64,000 nt of DNA from Novosphingobium pentaromativorans US6-1 (GTDB lineage Bacteria; Pseudomonadota; Alphaproteobacteria; Sphingomonadales; Sphingomonadaceae). A program made the position numbers and the translations under genes. The notes beneath the pieces were generated by a model, which was not told the DNA's origin, did no database searches, and saw only the letters and a program-made list of their open reading frames with translations. The stretch is taken from contig NZ_CP009293.1 of the NCBI RefSeq assembly GCF_000767465.1, forward strand, positions 271,705 to 335,704, in the 5' to 3' direction. Below are positions 8,218 to 17,196 of this stretch, piece after piece (position 1 is the stretch's first letter; the number at the start of each line of letters is the position of its first letter).

Positions 8218-8910
8218 CTATCCGATCGGTTCAATATTTTGTTCAGCATTTAGGGGTTGAACCGCTGGTACAAAAGTCGGGCCGATCAGTCCCGTCCGCT
8301 CATGTATTTCCTTGCGGATAGGAAGGGTGGCGTTGAAGGTCTCGAGCCACTCCGCCATTGCTGGCCGCTCGGGGAGTGGAACATGCGCGGCGACGTCCTG
8401 GAACCTGACGAGATCGGCGGGCGCGTCGCGCATGATGGCGTCGATGTCGGTTGCGGGGAGCAGTTCCTCCGCCCGGATGAAGTCGGTCATTCGGCCGGGT
8501 CGGGTTGAGGTCGATCGGCGCCAAAGCCCTTCAACGGTGCGCAGGCGCGGAGCCGCCCGTGCCTCCACGAGGACAATGAGACGCAGGCACCAGGCCGGGA
8601 GCGCGCGGACCTCGGCGGGCTTCATTGCAGCGCAGATAAAGCAGCTCGACTTGGGCGGGACGGGAAGGCCCGCAGCCTCGATGCGGGCGATGCAGGTGTC
8701 ACGGTCCCATTGCCATTCGCGCAAGGGGTACCGGCACTCAAAAAGGTCGTTGGCGATGGTCGACGCGTGGTTATAGCGGCGCGTATCTGCCGGCGAGGCG
8801 TCATAACCGATGAGGCGAATGACTTTCTGTCCGCGCCCCCAGGCGGCCTTCGCGGGTTCCCACCCCTTAAGGAAGGCATCTTGCGGGGCCACCTTCCATT
8901 TGAGCGAGCA
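8218..8910 (-). pseudogene. C-terminal half of PP-loop/PAPS-reductase-like protein, split by the GInt island
   Basis: From the codon TGC at 8910 the frame reads CSLKWKVAPQDAFLKGW..., continuing the N-terminal half at 23157-23528, which ends ...LGRHSCS at the island junction. It contains KSSCFICAAMKP (a Cys pair typical of DndC/PAPS-reductase-related plasmid proteins) and a long helical C terminus. A GTG at 8892 could in principle start a truncated product, but it lacks the ATP-binding PP-loop. Related intact proteins are N-type ATP pyrophosphatases implicated in sulfur transfer or DNA modification; the substrate here is unknown. Confidence 0.85.
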
Positions 8911-8919
8911 TTAGGTCTG
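8911..8919 (+). repeat. Left terminal inverted repeat of the GInt island
   Basis: TTAGGTCTG reads inward; its inverted copy is at 23148-23156. It abuts the codons of the interrupted PP-loop gene. Confidence 0.75.
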
Positions 8920-9013
8920 TATCGACCTGTCTTATTGGCTCCGCAAAGCCCGTATTTCCGCCATTCCTACTCCTCCTCCCCTTTCAAGACGCCCGATTAG
9001 GGCGTGACCGCCT

Positions 9014-9478
9014 TCAGGCAGCGGTAGGATCGGGCGCTTCGGCGTTGGTGCGGATGGGGACGGGCCGGCGTATCCGATCGAGTTCCTGCACAAGTTGCGC
9101 GTTACGGCGTTCGAGCCGCTCCGCGCGCTGCTCGGCTTCAACAGCGCGGTTCAGCAGGCTGGCATTATGTGTCGCGAGGGCGATGTTCTTGGCTATCGCG
9201 TCATGAAGAGTGGCGCGTGTGCTGTCGGCCTCGCCGGCGGCCGTTTCAGTGGTACCCTCACGTTGCGATTGAATGTCGCGCAGGGCGTCGAGAACGTCGC
9301 TATGGTGCGTATAGATGATGTTGCGGCCGACCCCGGCTGCTCGTGCGAGACCGGCGACCGTTGGCGCGGCGGACGGGTCTTTGGCGAGGAGGGCAAGGGC
9401 TTCGCGCAGGCGTGCATTGGTGTTCGCCCGGCGACGGGCCTGCGGGGTGGATGGGTCAGATTCAGACGTCACCAGCAT
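9014..9478 (-). CDS. ginD: Small GInt protein GinD / DUF6262-like, TnpC-type
   Basis: About 154 aa from the ATG at 9478 (GAAGGAA directly upstream, 17-nt overlap with ginC). An alternative ATG at 9562 would overlap ginC by about 100 nt. The N-terminal half has a helix-turn-helix (VAGLARAAGVGRNIIYTHH) followed by a coiled coil (about residues 80-140, ending in repeated Glu/Arg/Leu heptads). Small proteins of this kind accompany tyrosine-recombinase sets in Tn554-like elements and GInts and are needed for recombination there. It is the last gene of the leftward gin operon and the closest to the left island end. Confidence 0.8.
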   Translation of the reverse strand: MLVTSESDPSTPQARRRANTNARLREALALLAKDPSAAPTVAGLARAAGVGRNIIYTHHSDVLDALRDIQSQREGTTETAAGEADSTRATLHDAIAKNIALATHNASLLNRAVEAEQRAERLERRNAQLVQELDRIRRPVPIRTNAEAPDPTAA

Positions 9479-11264
9479 TTCCTTCGTCGAGCCGGTCAAG
9501 GATACGGTGGGATTCCTGGATGCGGGCTTCGGCAAGTGCTCGGCTCTCGTGATCGAGGTCATCGCGCTGGATCAATGCGGTGTTCCGTTCAAGGCGCGCT
9601 TCCCAGACCGGCCTATGCCGGTCAGTCACGGCGAAGTTGGCGCAAGTCGAGCAGGTGCTTTGTGTGCGAAGCACCGGGTTCGGCTCGCGCTCGCCGCCGA
9701 GGCAAGCGGAGGTCTCCCGGCGGTAGAGGCAGTAGCCCCAGTCGCACACGCCGAGGCGCATATCCGTTTCGGCGAGGATCTCGGTGATATAGCCATCGAC
9801 GTCGCCCGACCGAGTGCGCCCGTGGAACGGCGATCGCTCGGACAGCATGACGCCCGCCTTCCCGGCGACGTTCGGCGCCAGGAGCAGGTCTTCCAGCGCC
9901 TTGCGGGTTTTTTCGGCGGCCTGGTCGTCGATCAGCTCGGCAAGTTCGAAGTCTGTGCCCACATAGGCCCGGTCGGTCATCGCGCGATGGACATGGCCGA
10001 GATGGCGTTGCAGCGCCGTCAGGCCGGTGCGGTCGCGCCGCCCGATGAACCGCGAGAACGTCTTGCGACCCTGATAGGTGGTCAGGTGCCAGGTGCCGCC
10101 TTGGTGTTCCGGCAAGGCAAGGAACGGCGCAAGTCGTTCGTTCAAGCGGATATTGACCATAGGTGATCGCAGTCGAGCGACGGGCATCATCGTCGGAAGC
10201 GGCGAGCGTCCCCGGCCGAGCTGGTGGAGCCAGAGGTTCCTCTTCCCGCTAAGTTCGCGAAGCGGAGCGGAGAGACGTTCGAGGATGTGGATCGCCCGCT
10301 GGACCGGCTCGGGCGCGAGCCAGCGATGGATGTCCCCATGTTCCGTCAGCGACGTCTTCGTGATCGTGCCGACCAGATAGACGTGTTCCTCGCCGTCTCC
10401 ATCGGCCGCGCGCCGTTCGAGGCAACCCTCCTCAAGCCTGAGTATTTCGGAGGCTCTCGCGCCAACAAGATAGGCGATGACGACGAAGCAGGCGTCGCCA
10501 AGGCGATCGAGCATGAACGTCAGGCGGCGCAGCGGCCATTCCGGATTCGGATACATGTCCGCGTAGGGGCATGGCTCAGACAACATGGCGCGTCTGATAT
10601 GCCAGTGGAGCCTTCGCCCCTGATGCTGTGGTCGGAACTGCTCATACAAATCTTCGAGACGGTCGCGCAGCGCGAGTATCTGTTCCGCTGGGTCACCGAG
10701 CAGTTCCATAGCGCCGCTGATGAGAGGCACAGCGATCTCGTCGGGCGTATAGGGATGGCCGCCATAAGGTTTCCAGTGCCGCTTCTCGACCGAACCGGCG
10801 CGAGGCGGCGCCATCAGCGGCGCGTCGTCCAGCTTGTCGCGCTGCATGTGGAATGTGCGGATCGTGCCGAGATAGCCTTCGGCGGTGCTGAGGGAGAGCC
10901 GTGAAGCGTTCCTGCCGGGACGAGCGCGCAACATGGCCACGAACCGGTCGACGGCGTCTTGATCGAGATCCTTGAAGCATCGGACGTTCTCGACTGCCAT
11001 CCATCGAACGAGGAAGCGGATGTGGCTGAAGTGGCCATCGACCGTTTCCTTGCGAAGTGGCATCCGCCCTTCGGGCGGATCGGCTTGCAGCGAGAGCAGG
11101 AACAGTTCGGCGGCGTGCCGGAGCGGCGTCCAATGATCATCCCCGAACCGGCTCCCGTCCGGCATTTCGAAGCCCCAGTTGAACGTCGTGGCGGCGGGGA
11201 CGCCTTCGTTTCCGAGCAATGGCGCCGGAAGTTGGGTAAGCGTGGATGTCGGGACGGAGGCCAT
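9462..11264 (-). CDS. ginC: Tyrosine recombinase GinC
   Basis: A 600-aa recombinase. The C-terminal catalytic domain shows the first Arg in YLVGARASEILRLEEG, Lys in GTITKTSL, an Arg box in TYQGRKTFSRFIG, the His in LQRHLGHVHRAMTDRAYVG, and its final Tyr. The larger size than phage integrases fits the long members of Tn554/GInt sets. The protein also has a C-terminal Cys-containing segment (CDWGYCLYR ... TCSTCANF) that may bind zinc. It follows ginB by 4 nt and overlaps ginD. Confidence 0.88.
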   Translation of the reverse strand: MASVPTSTLTQLPAPLLGNEGVPAATTFNWGFEMPDGSRFGDDHWTPLRHAAELFLLSLQADPPEGRMPLRKETVDGHFSHIRFLVRWMAVENVRCFKDLDQDAVDRFVAMLRARPGRNASRLSLSTAEGYLGTIRTFHMQRDKLDDAPLMAPPRAGSVEKRHWKPYGGHPYTPDEIAVPLISGAMELLGDPAEQILALRDRLEDLYEQFRPQHQGRRLHWHIRRAMLSEPCPYADMYPNPEWPLRRLTFMLDRLGDACFVVIAYLVGARASEILRLEEGCLERRAADGDGEEHVYLVGTITKTSLTEHGDIHRWLAPEPVQRAIHILERLSAPLRELSGKRNLWLHQLGRGRSPLPTMMPVARLRSPMVNIRLNERLAPFLALPEHQGGTWHLTTYQGRKTFSRFIGRRDRTGLTALQRHLGHVHRAMTDRAYVGTDFELAELIDDQAAEKTRKALEDLLLAPNVAGKAGVMLSERSPFHGRTRSGDVDGYITEILAETDMRLGVCDWGYCLYRRETSACLGGEREPNPVLRTQSTCSTCANFAVTDRHRPVWEARLERNTALIQRDDLDHESRALAEARIQESHRILDRLDEGNAGDV

Positions 11265-11268
11265 GAGG

Positions 11269-13086
11269 CTATTCCAGGTCCGGCAGCGGCGGCAAGGCGG
11301 GTATGAGCCGTTCCGCGTCCGGCATCATTTCGGGCGGGAACGCCGGCAGCAGGTCTTGTGTCAGCACCCGAAGGCTGGGCGCATAAAAGAGGCTGAACCG
11401 GATCGGGTCGATGCGTTCCCGCGCCGCTTGAAGATGCCTGGTGGCCTGGACGATGCGCGCCAGATGATCCGGGTCGATCGGGACGATCAGGCCCGGACAG
11501 GCGAGGCAGCCTCCCAGTTTCGGGCACATGCGGCCAGGCCGCGCCTGCCCGCCGTCGACCGGTCGAAGGCAGTCGTGGCCGAACAGCGCCGTTACCCGGA
11601 CGCTGGTATGCGGCCCTTGATGTTGCGAGTCTTGGCAGGGCGTCTCGCCGGTTACCCATGTGATCATCAGCGACTGGAGCCGAGCGATCGTATCGCGTTC
11701 GAGACGGCGGACCGCCTCGCCATCGACATAGATATCCGTGGTGACGATGCTGGCATGGTTGAGCACGGCCTTGGCCGCCATAATATCGCCCTGGGACGCT
11801 GTGTAATGGGTGCTTGCCATGCTGCTGCGGAACAGCTTGGGCGAGAAGTCTGGAAGCAGGGCACGGGACTTGCCGGGATGGGTTTCGTTCCAGGACGCGA
11901 TCGCGCCATTATGCCGCTCGTAGAAGCGCAACATTGCCGATCGCAACGTGGCCTGCACGATATGTCCGGCGTGGTGCTCGCGCTCGAGGCGTCCTGTCGT
12001 CATGAGGAAGCGGTGGAGGAACAGCCGGTCGCGTTTGGACGGCTCCACATGCGGCAATAGGGGTGCCGTCATCGCAAGGAGCTTTTCGATCAGGCGCGGC
12101 GCCGCATAGGGTCGGCGATTGTCGAACGAGCGCCGTTGCATGCGCTTCACCTTACCACCGGCGCGGGGTTTTACCCACTCGACCATGACGCGATGCCGCT
12201 CGAGCGGATGCGGCACGAGGCAGTCCCGCTTGATCTGGCGCAGCGGACCGGCATTGGCCGCCGTCTGGATCAGCAGCACCATATAGAACGCAACCAGCGT
12301 GTCGGTCGTGAGGTGGAGATAACCCTCAAGCTCGCGGAACCCGCCTACCTCGGCGATCCTCTGCCGATCGGGCTTGTTAAGGTCCAAGCCTCGGTCGGTC
12401 GGCAGGATGCCGTGGCCAAGGCGGTGGAGCTTCCAGATCCAGCGATCCCGTTCGGCGGTCCGGCCGCCATGAAGCAGCACATTCGGAAGACCAACAATAG
12501 CTTGCCCGTGCTGGAACTTGTCCCAGGCAGTGTCGATGTCGGCATAGCACACTGCCAGCAGCGCGCGCATTGCGCCGGGTGTCAGTCGGTCCTGCGGTAG
12601 CCGCTGGACGCCGGCGAGCGGGATCGGATTGTTGGGAACGGCAAAGCCCGATGCGAACAAGCCTGGATTGTCCGCGATCGCGCGCTTGAGCACCGGCCGG
12701 ATCATACCAAGCTGACCGGATTGTGAGCGGACGCCACGCCTGCGCCCGTTGGTAGGCATCGCCAGCCAGGTGATGAACCGGCGGATCGTTGCCGTGTCGA
12801 GGTCTCCCGCGCGCCTGACACGCGCGTCCTCGCGCAGGAACCTCCCGAACACGCGCAGCGCGAACCAGCGCGCCGTGCGGGTCGCAGCGCTGGTTGCTAC
12901 ATCATGATCGCGGAAGGCCCGGGCGATGGCGGCGCCGATATCATCCGGCATTCCGAACAGCGCCGGGTCGAAGCGTTGGATGATCTTGCCCCATTCATCG
13001 CGGAACTGGATTTCGGCGATCCCTGCGGGGTGGTCCGCTGGTGCCGGATCGAGTTTCAGCGTCCGATCGAGGCGGCCCCTAGCCAT
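11269..13086 (-). CDS. ginB: Tyrosine recombinase GinB
   Basis: A 605-aa TnpB-like recombinase. The catalytic domain includes QTAANAGPLRQIKRDCL (first Arg region), a basic segment with Lys/Arg around KVKRMQRRSFDNRRP, and FRSSMASTHYTASQGD followed by AVLNHASIVTTDIYVDG (final His and Tyr). A C-terminal Cys cluster (MCPKLGGCLACPGL) resembles the zinc-like tail of Tn554 TnpB relatives. It overlaps ginA by 8 nt and is followed by ginC after 4 nt, so the module is one operon. Confidence 0.88.
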   Translation of the reverse strand: MARGRLDRTLKLDPAPADHPAGIAEIQFRDEWGKIIQRFDPALFGMPDDIGAAIARAFRDHDVATSAATRTARWFALRVFGRFLREDARVRRAGDLDTATIRRFITWLAMPTNGRRRGVRSQSGQLGMIRPVLKRAIADNPGLFASGFAVPNNPIPLAGVQRLPQDRLTPGAMRALLAVCYADIDTAWDKFQHGQAIVGLPNVLLHGGRTAERDRWIWKLHRLGHGILPTDRGLDLNKPDRQRIAEVGGFRELEGYLHLTTDTLVAFYMVLLIQTAANAGPLRQIKRDCLVPHPLERHRVMVEWVKPRAGGKVKRMQRRSFDNRRPYAAPRLIEKLLAMTAPLLPHVEPSKRDRLFLHRFLMTTGRLEREHHAGHIVQATLRSAMLRFYERHNGAIASWNETHPGKSRALLPDFSPKLFRSSMASTHYTASQGDIMAAKAVLNHASIVTTDIYVDGEAVRRLERDTIARLQSLMITWVTGETPCQDSQHQGPHTSVRVTALFGHDCLRPVDGGQARPGRMCPKLGGCLACPGLIVPIDPDHLARIVQATRHLQAARERIDPIRFSLFYAPSLRVLTQDLLPAFPPEMMPDAERLIPALPPLPDLE

Positions 13087-14221
13087 CGGCGGGGATCAGC
13101 TCACCATAAAGATAGGCGAGGCTTTCGCTCAGGTCGCGTTCGTGCAGTTCGAGACAGCGCAGATAGATTGCCGTCGTCGTGATCGAGGCGTGGCCGAGCA
13201 GCACCTGCACGACCTTGAGCGGGTTGAGATCGGGATTGGTGCGGGCTTGGATCTGAAGGCGGGCCAGCATCGCCATCGCGAAGGTGTGCCGCAGCCAGTG
13301 CAGCGTGCCCCGAAGTCCCGCGGCCGCAAACGCTTCCGCGAGCTGTGCCGTCAGGAGTTTCCGCGTGATGGCGCGGCCATGCTCGTTCAGCAGGAGATTG
13401 GACGGCGCGCGATAGCCTCGGTCAGAACGGCGGATACGGCGGACGATCCGGGCGCGATCCTCGCCCACATACCAGTGCGTATGATCGAGCAGCCGAAGCG
13501 GCGGATAGACTGTCCTTGGCCGGTCTCCTTTGGTGATATGGAGCGGCACGCCGACAAGTGGATCGCTGTCGTGGTCAAGTGGCCAGCTATCCGTGATCTG
13601 GTCGACGGCGAGCGCGCAAAGCTCCTTGCGGCGCAGCCCCGCCCCAAGCGCCCATTGCGCGGCAAGTCGAGCAGTAGGCCTGAGATGCGCGAACAGCCGA
13701 GACAGTTCGTCGGCGCGCAACGGTCGCGGAAGCTTCTCGGGAAGCGAGACGATCAGCTCGTTGACCTGGCGCCGTTGTAGTCCGGGACGATAGGCGCCGT
13801 CCAACATCAGCGTCATCTTCTCGGTCAACCGGAACGGGCAATGGTCGATCAGCTTTCGATCTAGGGCCCAGCTATAAAAGCGGCAGACGGTCGAGACACG
13901 CGCATTGATCGTGGTCCGGGCGTAGGGCCGCCCGGTATGCGTGCTGGGATTCTCCAGCATCCGGTTGCGATAAGCGGCGATGACACGTTCGTCGGCTTCG
14001 CGCCATTCGATCCCTGATTGTTCGAGCGAGTCGAACCAGTCGTGGAGATGCTCGCCGTAGGTCCGCACGGTGTCATTGGCCTGGGCGCGACCGCTTAGCT
14101 CTGAGTGCCCCATGAGCCAGAGGAACGCCGGCTCGATGATCGCCATGTCGGCGTCAAACAGGATCGGGAAGCCGGCGGGAATGCCTGGCTCACCCGCCAA
14201 AGCCCGAATGATCGATACCAT
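13079..14221 (-). CDS. ginA: Tyrosine recombinase GinA
   Basis: About 380 aa if started at MVSIIRALAGEPG (14221); the open frame allows an ATG at 14287 with a weaker-looking leader. All catalytic positions are visible: Arg in ALGAGLRRKELCALA, Lys in HITKGDRP, H-x-x-R in LHWLRHTFAMAML, and His/Tyr in LLGHASITTTAIYL. An N-terminal SAM-like DNA-binding domain precedes it. It is the first gene of the gin operon, 57 nt downstream of the Argonaute gene, so read-through from the defence operon is possible. Confidence 0.88.
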   Translation of the reverse strand: MVSIIRALAGEPGIPAGFPILFDADMAIIEPAFLWLMGHSELSGRAQANDTVRTYGEHLHDWFDSLEQSGIEWREADERVIAAYRNRMLENPSTHTGRPYARTTINARVSTVCRFYSWALDRKLIDHCPFRLTEKMTLMLDGAYRPGLQRRQVNELIVSLPEKLPRPLRADELSRLFAHLRPTARLAAQWALGAGLRRKELCALAVDQITDSWPLDHDSDPLVGVPLHITKGDRPRTVYPPLRLLDHTHWYVGEDRARIVRRIRRSDRGYRAPSNLLLNEHGRAITRKLLTAQLAEAFAAAGLRGTLHWLRHTFAMAMLARLQIQARTNPDLNPLKVVQVLLGHASITTTAIYLRCLELHERDLSESLAYLYGELIPADG

Positions 14222-14344
14222 GCTGTCGGAATCCCCTCGCGCTGAGATTCCGGCGAACAATAGCGCTATTTGGGAGCCGGCAGGCAAACGGTTCGGCGGA
14301 TCGGTGTCTTTCCGGGATGCATCGCCGCCCGCCGTCGGCGCGGA

Positions 14345-15754
14345 TCACATGTAGAAGCTGTAACTGACCTGTGGTTTCTCGCTGACGCTCACATATTTCA
14401 TGATGTCGCCGATCTTCTTCGCGCATTCGAGCGTGATCGGGAGGCGCCCGTCCATCTGGGTGTTGTTCCAGTTCATCTTCGTCAGACCGAGGATCTCGTC
14501 GCAGAGGCTTTCGAGCGAAGAGTCCTGTTCATATACGGTGATTTTCAGAGGGCTCGGCACATACTGCCCAGGATAGGTCTTGTAGAAGTCGACCGTCCCG
14601 CGGGTATATAGAACGCCCTCCGTCTCCGAGATCGTCAGCAGTGTCCCCCGCTTCGGCGGATACTTCTTGTCGCTGAACAAACGGACGTCAGTGTCCGTGA
14701 TCGCGACGAAATCCTTCGAACGGATGCCCTTCTCCTCCAGCGCCCGCAGGAAGCCCTTGCGCTCGCCGTCGCGGAAACGGCTCGACTTGTGAATCACGAT
14801 CCTGGCCGGCATGTGTTCCAATGCCCGGTCGTACTCATCAAGAGCGTCACGCAGGAGTTCGTAGGCCTGATCCTCGCTCAGATATGGATGACGGTTCTTC
14901 TTATCGATCGACACTGGGGTCCCGCGCAGGATGATCCCATGCCCGAACTCGTCAAAGACCTGTGCCAAGCTGGACGACACGGTCTCACCGTCACGGCTCT
15001 TGTAGAAACCAATACCGATGTAGCACGAGCGGAGCTTGGCTGTGTCCTCGACGAGCCGCCAAGGAATTGTTCGGTTGCCCTTGTAGTAAAGCGCCGTGCA
15101 GAAGTTCCATGCCTTCGTCGCTGGGTCCTGCTGTTCCCCGGCGAACTTGGTGATCAGGATGGTTTTCTCCCGCACCAGCTGAAGCGGCGTGCCGAGGTGC
15201 ATGCACTTGGCTTTCAATATCCGCCGGAAATTATGCTCGAGCTCGCTCTCATCCTTCGCGTCGCCAGTGGCCGAGATGGTCACGGAATCAAACATCTCGT
15301 TCGGCAATACGCAGACGATGACGTCAACCGACCTGTTCTCCGCCAGGAAGCGGATCTGCTCATAGTAGAGCTCAACAGCCCTCTCTACCCGGTCGGCGCG
15401 GGAGGCAAGTTTCACGATTCCGGTGATATCCGACTTCTTTAGTGTCCGCGTATACTGGGGCGAGTTGATCAGCCGGGTTAGGAAGCCGTAGCTCTGGTTC
15501 ACCCCGCCGAAGCCACGGAACAGGTTGAGAAGTTGCGATTCCTTCTTCCGTTCGATGCCGTCCCGGCACCTCTCGAGCCACTCGTCCAGCAGATCAATGC
15601 CCTCGCCTCGACCGACGACCCCGACCCTTAGTTCCGTCCTGCGCAGTTCATCGCGCTTGTCATACACGCCCATGTGCTCGATCCCCGTACGCGGGCATAT
15701 GTGGGTGCCGGTGCCGAACTCGAGCATCGGCTCCGCGAGAGTCGTCAGCCTCAT
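14345..15754 (-). CDS. Short prokaryotic Argonaute (MID-PIWI), catalytically degenerate
   Basis: A 469-aa protein with no N or PAZ domain. The MID region spans about residues 140-235: CVLPNEMF (148-155), HLGTPLQLVRE (186-196), and the conserved WNFCTALYYKGNRTIPWRL block (216-234). The PIWI region follows: CYIGIGFYKS (244-253) has Gly where slicers have the first catalytic Asp. ARIVIHKSSRF (317-327) has Lys-Ser-Ser where slicers carry an Asp. LTKMNWNNTQMDGRLPIT (424-441) is the typical Ago C-terminal helix region, and the chain ends ...SYSFYM. Loss of the DEDX residues is typical of short pAgos that act as guide-dependent sensors. Its ATG overlaps the stop of the SMEK gene (ATGA), so the two are coupled. 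Confidence 0.88.
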   Translation of the reverse strand: MRLTTLAEPMLEFGTGTHICPRTGIEHMGVYDKRDELRRTELRVGVVGRGEGIDLLDEWLERCRDGIERKKESQLLNLFRGFGGVNQSYGFLTRLINSPQYTRTLKKSDITGIVKLASRADRVERAVELYYEQIRFLAENRSVDVIVCVLPNEMFDSVTISATGDAKDESELEHNFRRILKAKCMHLGTPLQLVREKTILITKFAGEQQDPATKAWNFCTALYYKGNRTIPWRLVEDTAKLRSCYIGIGFYKSRDGETVSSSLAQVFDEFGHGIILRGTPVSIDKKNRHPYLSEDQAYELLRDALDEYDRALEHMPARIVIHKSSRFRDGERKGFLRALEEKGIRSKDFVAITDTDVRLFSDKKYPPKRGTLLTISETEGVLYTRGTVDFYKTYPGQYVPSPLKITVYEQDSSLESLCDEILGLTKMNWNNTQMDGRLPITLECAKKIGDIMKYVSVSEKPQVSYSFYM

Positions 15755-17196
15755 GCCGCCATCCCTTCGTCGGTCGCATCGTCATCATAGTCGGCGATAG
15801 AGACGTCGCCTTCGTCAAGATCGTCATCGACCTCGTCGCCAACGTCGAATTCGAGGAGCGTCCCGAAGCTCAACGGCGCCTCGTCCAAGCCTTCCTCACT
15901 GCTGGTGTTGGAGAGGAAGTAGGCGACGAAACGAACCGCGTTCCTGACGCTGAGATTCAGTTCAAGCCGCTTCTGCTTCGAGAGCAACTTGTCGTGCCAG
16001 TTCGAGCGCTTGAAACCGTCATAGGAATAATACCAGCTCGGCACGATCTGCGAGAACCAGGTCCCGCCTAGATTTGAAAACGTCAGATCAAACGATAAGT
16101 GCTGGTGATGCGCGATCTTGTCAGGGTCCTTCTTCTGATACTTCACTACGTACACGGTGCGTGTCGCGCTGGCCTTGCCGACCCAGGCCTCCTTGCGAAG
16201 CTCCTGCCCATCCTCGCCGGGCACGAAGAAGAAGAAGCCGTCCTTTGGATGGGAGCGCACGTTGCGCGCCTTCAGCATCTGCCGCGTCTCGGCCCACATG
16301 AGTTGCTTGAGAATGTTCACGTTGTCCGGCTCGTCAGAGTCGGCCAGATCGGATATCTCCAGCCGTTCGATCGTGCCCTCGTCCACGATGCTGATCAGGC
16401 CGCTGGCCTCAATATCGGTGAATGAGAACAGCTTGTTGTTGTAACAAACCCATGCGTCCGTCGACACATCGTTCAGAAGGAGCGCCATCTTCACGACAGA
16501 CCTTCGACTCTTTGCGTAGCCCTTGTAGTTCAGTTCCGCCTTGGCCTGCGCGATCACCGCCTTGTCGTCGATCGTCAGCTCCGCAACGTAGACTGCCTCG
16601 GGCAGCCGGATCTCCTGTAGGTTGGTTGTGATCGCAGTTGGCGCCTCAACCGTCTCCGATCTCATGCTGATGAAGGCATCCACCTCGCCGAGGATGTGCT
16701 TAAGCTCCGAGAGCACGCGCTCTTGCGCTGTCAGACGCAGTCCGGTCACCATGCGGAGGATGTCGCTAAGGTCGATGATGTGCTTTGCGCAGTTGAACGA
16801 GAAATCCTCCGTCAGCAGGGCATTTACGGCGCTCTGACTGTAGGATGCCTGCTTCTTGCCCAGCATGAGTACGTATAGCTCATCGAAGGTGTTATAATAC
16901 GACCGGCTCATGAATTGCCCGATCGTGAACTTCACCTTCTCCAGCCCGATGGTAGAAGTGACTTGGAAAGCGACACGGTCATGGTCGTCGCCGAGGTCGA
17001 TGCCGGGGAAGTTCTTCTGCTTCCGGTTGAGATTGATGAGGTGCGGCAGGTTGAAGACCGACTTCAGGATCGGGATGAATGCATCTTCGAGCGCGAGGTT
17101 GATGTCGGTCCGCCCCTGCGCGGTCGCCAGTTCTACCTGTACGACAATACGGCTCACTACGTCGCGGAGCTGATTCTCAACCTCAAGCTGCCTCAT
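15751..17196 (-). CDS. SMEK-domain protein with APAZ-like C-terminal region, pAgo partner
   Basis: About 481 aa from the ATG at 17196, chosen for the GGGAGGAG 9 nt upstream. The N-terminal SMEK domain (about residues 1-150) has the PD-(D/E)xK-like pattern E37 (LALEDAF), D67 (FPGIDLGDD) and QVT (78-80) followed by Lys residues, suggesting nuclease activity, though this is unproven. The C-terminal half (about 190-430) has segments such as LPEAVYVAEL and HLSFDLTFSNLGGTWFSQIV followed by PSWYYSYDG. These resemble the W-x-x-x-I-x-P-x-(Y/F) pattern of Ago N/L1/L2 and APAZ regions. An acidic tail ends the protein. The effector-then-pAgo order with ATGA overlap is the arrangement of known short-pAgo systems. 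Confidence 0.78.
   Translation of the reverse strand: MRQLEVENQLRDVVSRIVVQVELATAQGRTDINLALEDAFIPILKSVFNLPHLINLNRKQKNFPGIDLGDDHDRVAFQVTSTIGLEKVKFTIGQFMSRSYYNTFDELYVLMLGKKQASYSQSAVNALLTEDFSFNCAKHIIDLSDILRMVTGLRLTAQERVLSELKHILGEVDAFISMRSETVEAPTAITTNLQEIRLPEAVYVAELTIDDKAVIAQAKAELNYKGYAKSRRSVVKMALLLNDVSTDAWVCYNNKLFSFTDIEASGLISIVDEGTIERLEISDLADSDEPDNVNILKQLMWAETRQMLKARNVRSHPKDGFFFFVPGEDGQELRKEAWVGKASATRTVYVVKYQKKDPDKIAHHQHLSFDLTFSNLGGTWFSQIVPSWYYSYDGFKRSNWHDKLLSKQKRLELNLSVRNAVRFVAYFLSNTSSEEGLDEAPLSFGTLLEFDVGDEVDDDLDEGDVSIADYDDDATDEGMAA

Noticed and set aside
14345..15754. Active slicing (long-type) Argonaute
   Set aside because: There are no N/PAZ domains and the first and third catalytic Asp positions are Gly and Ser.
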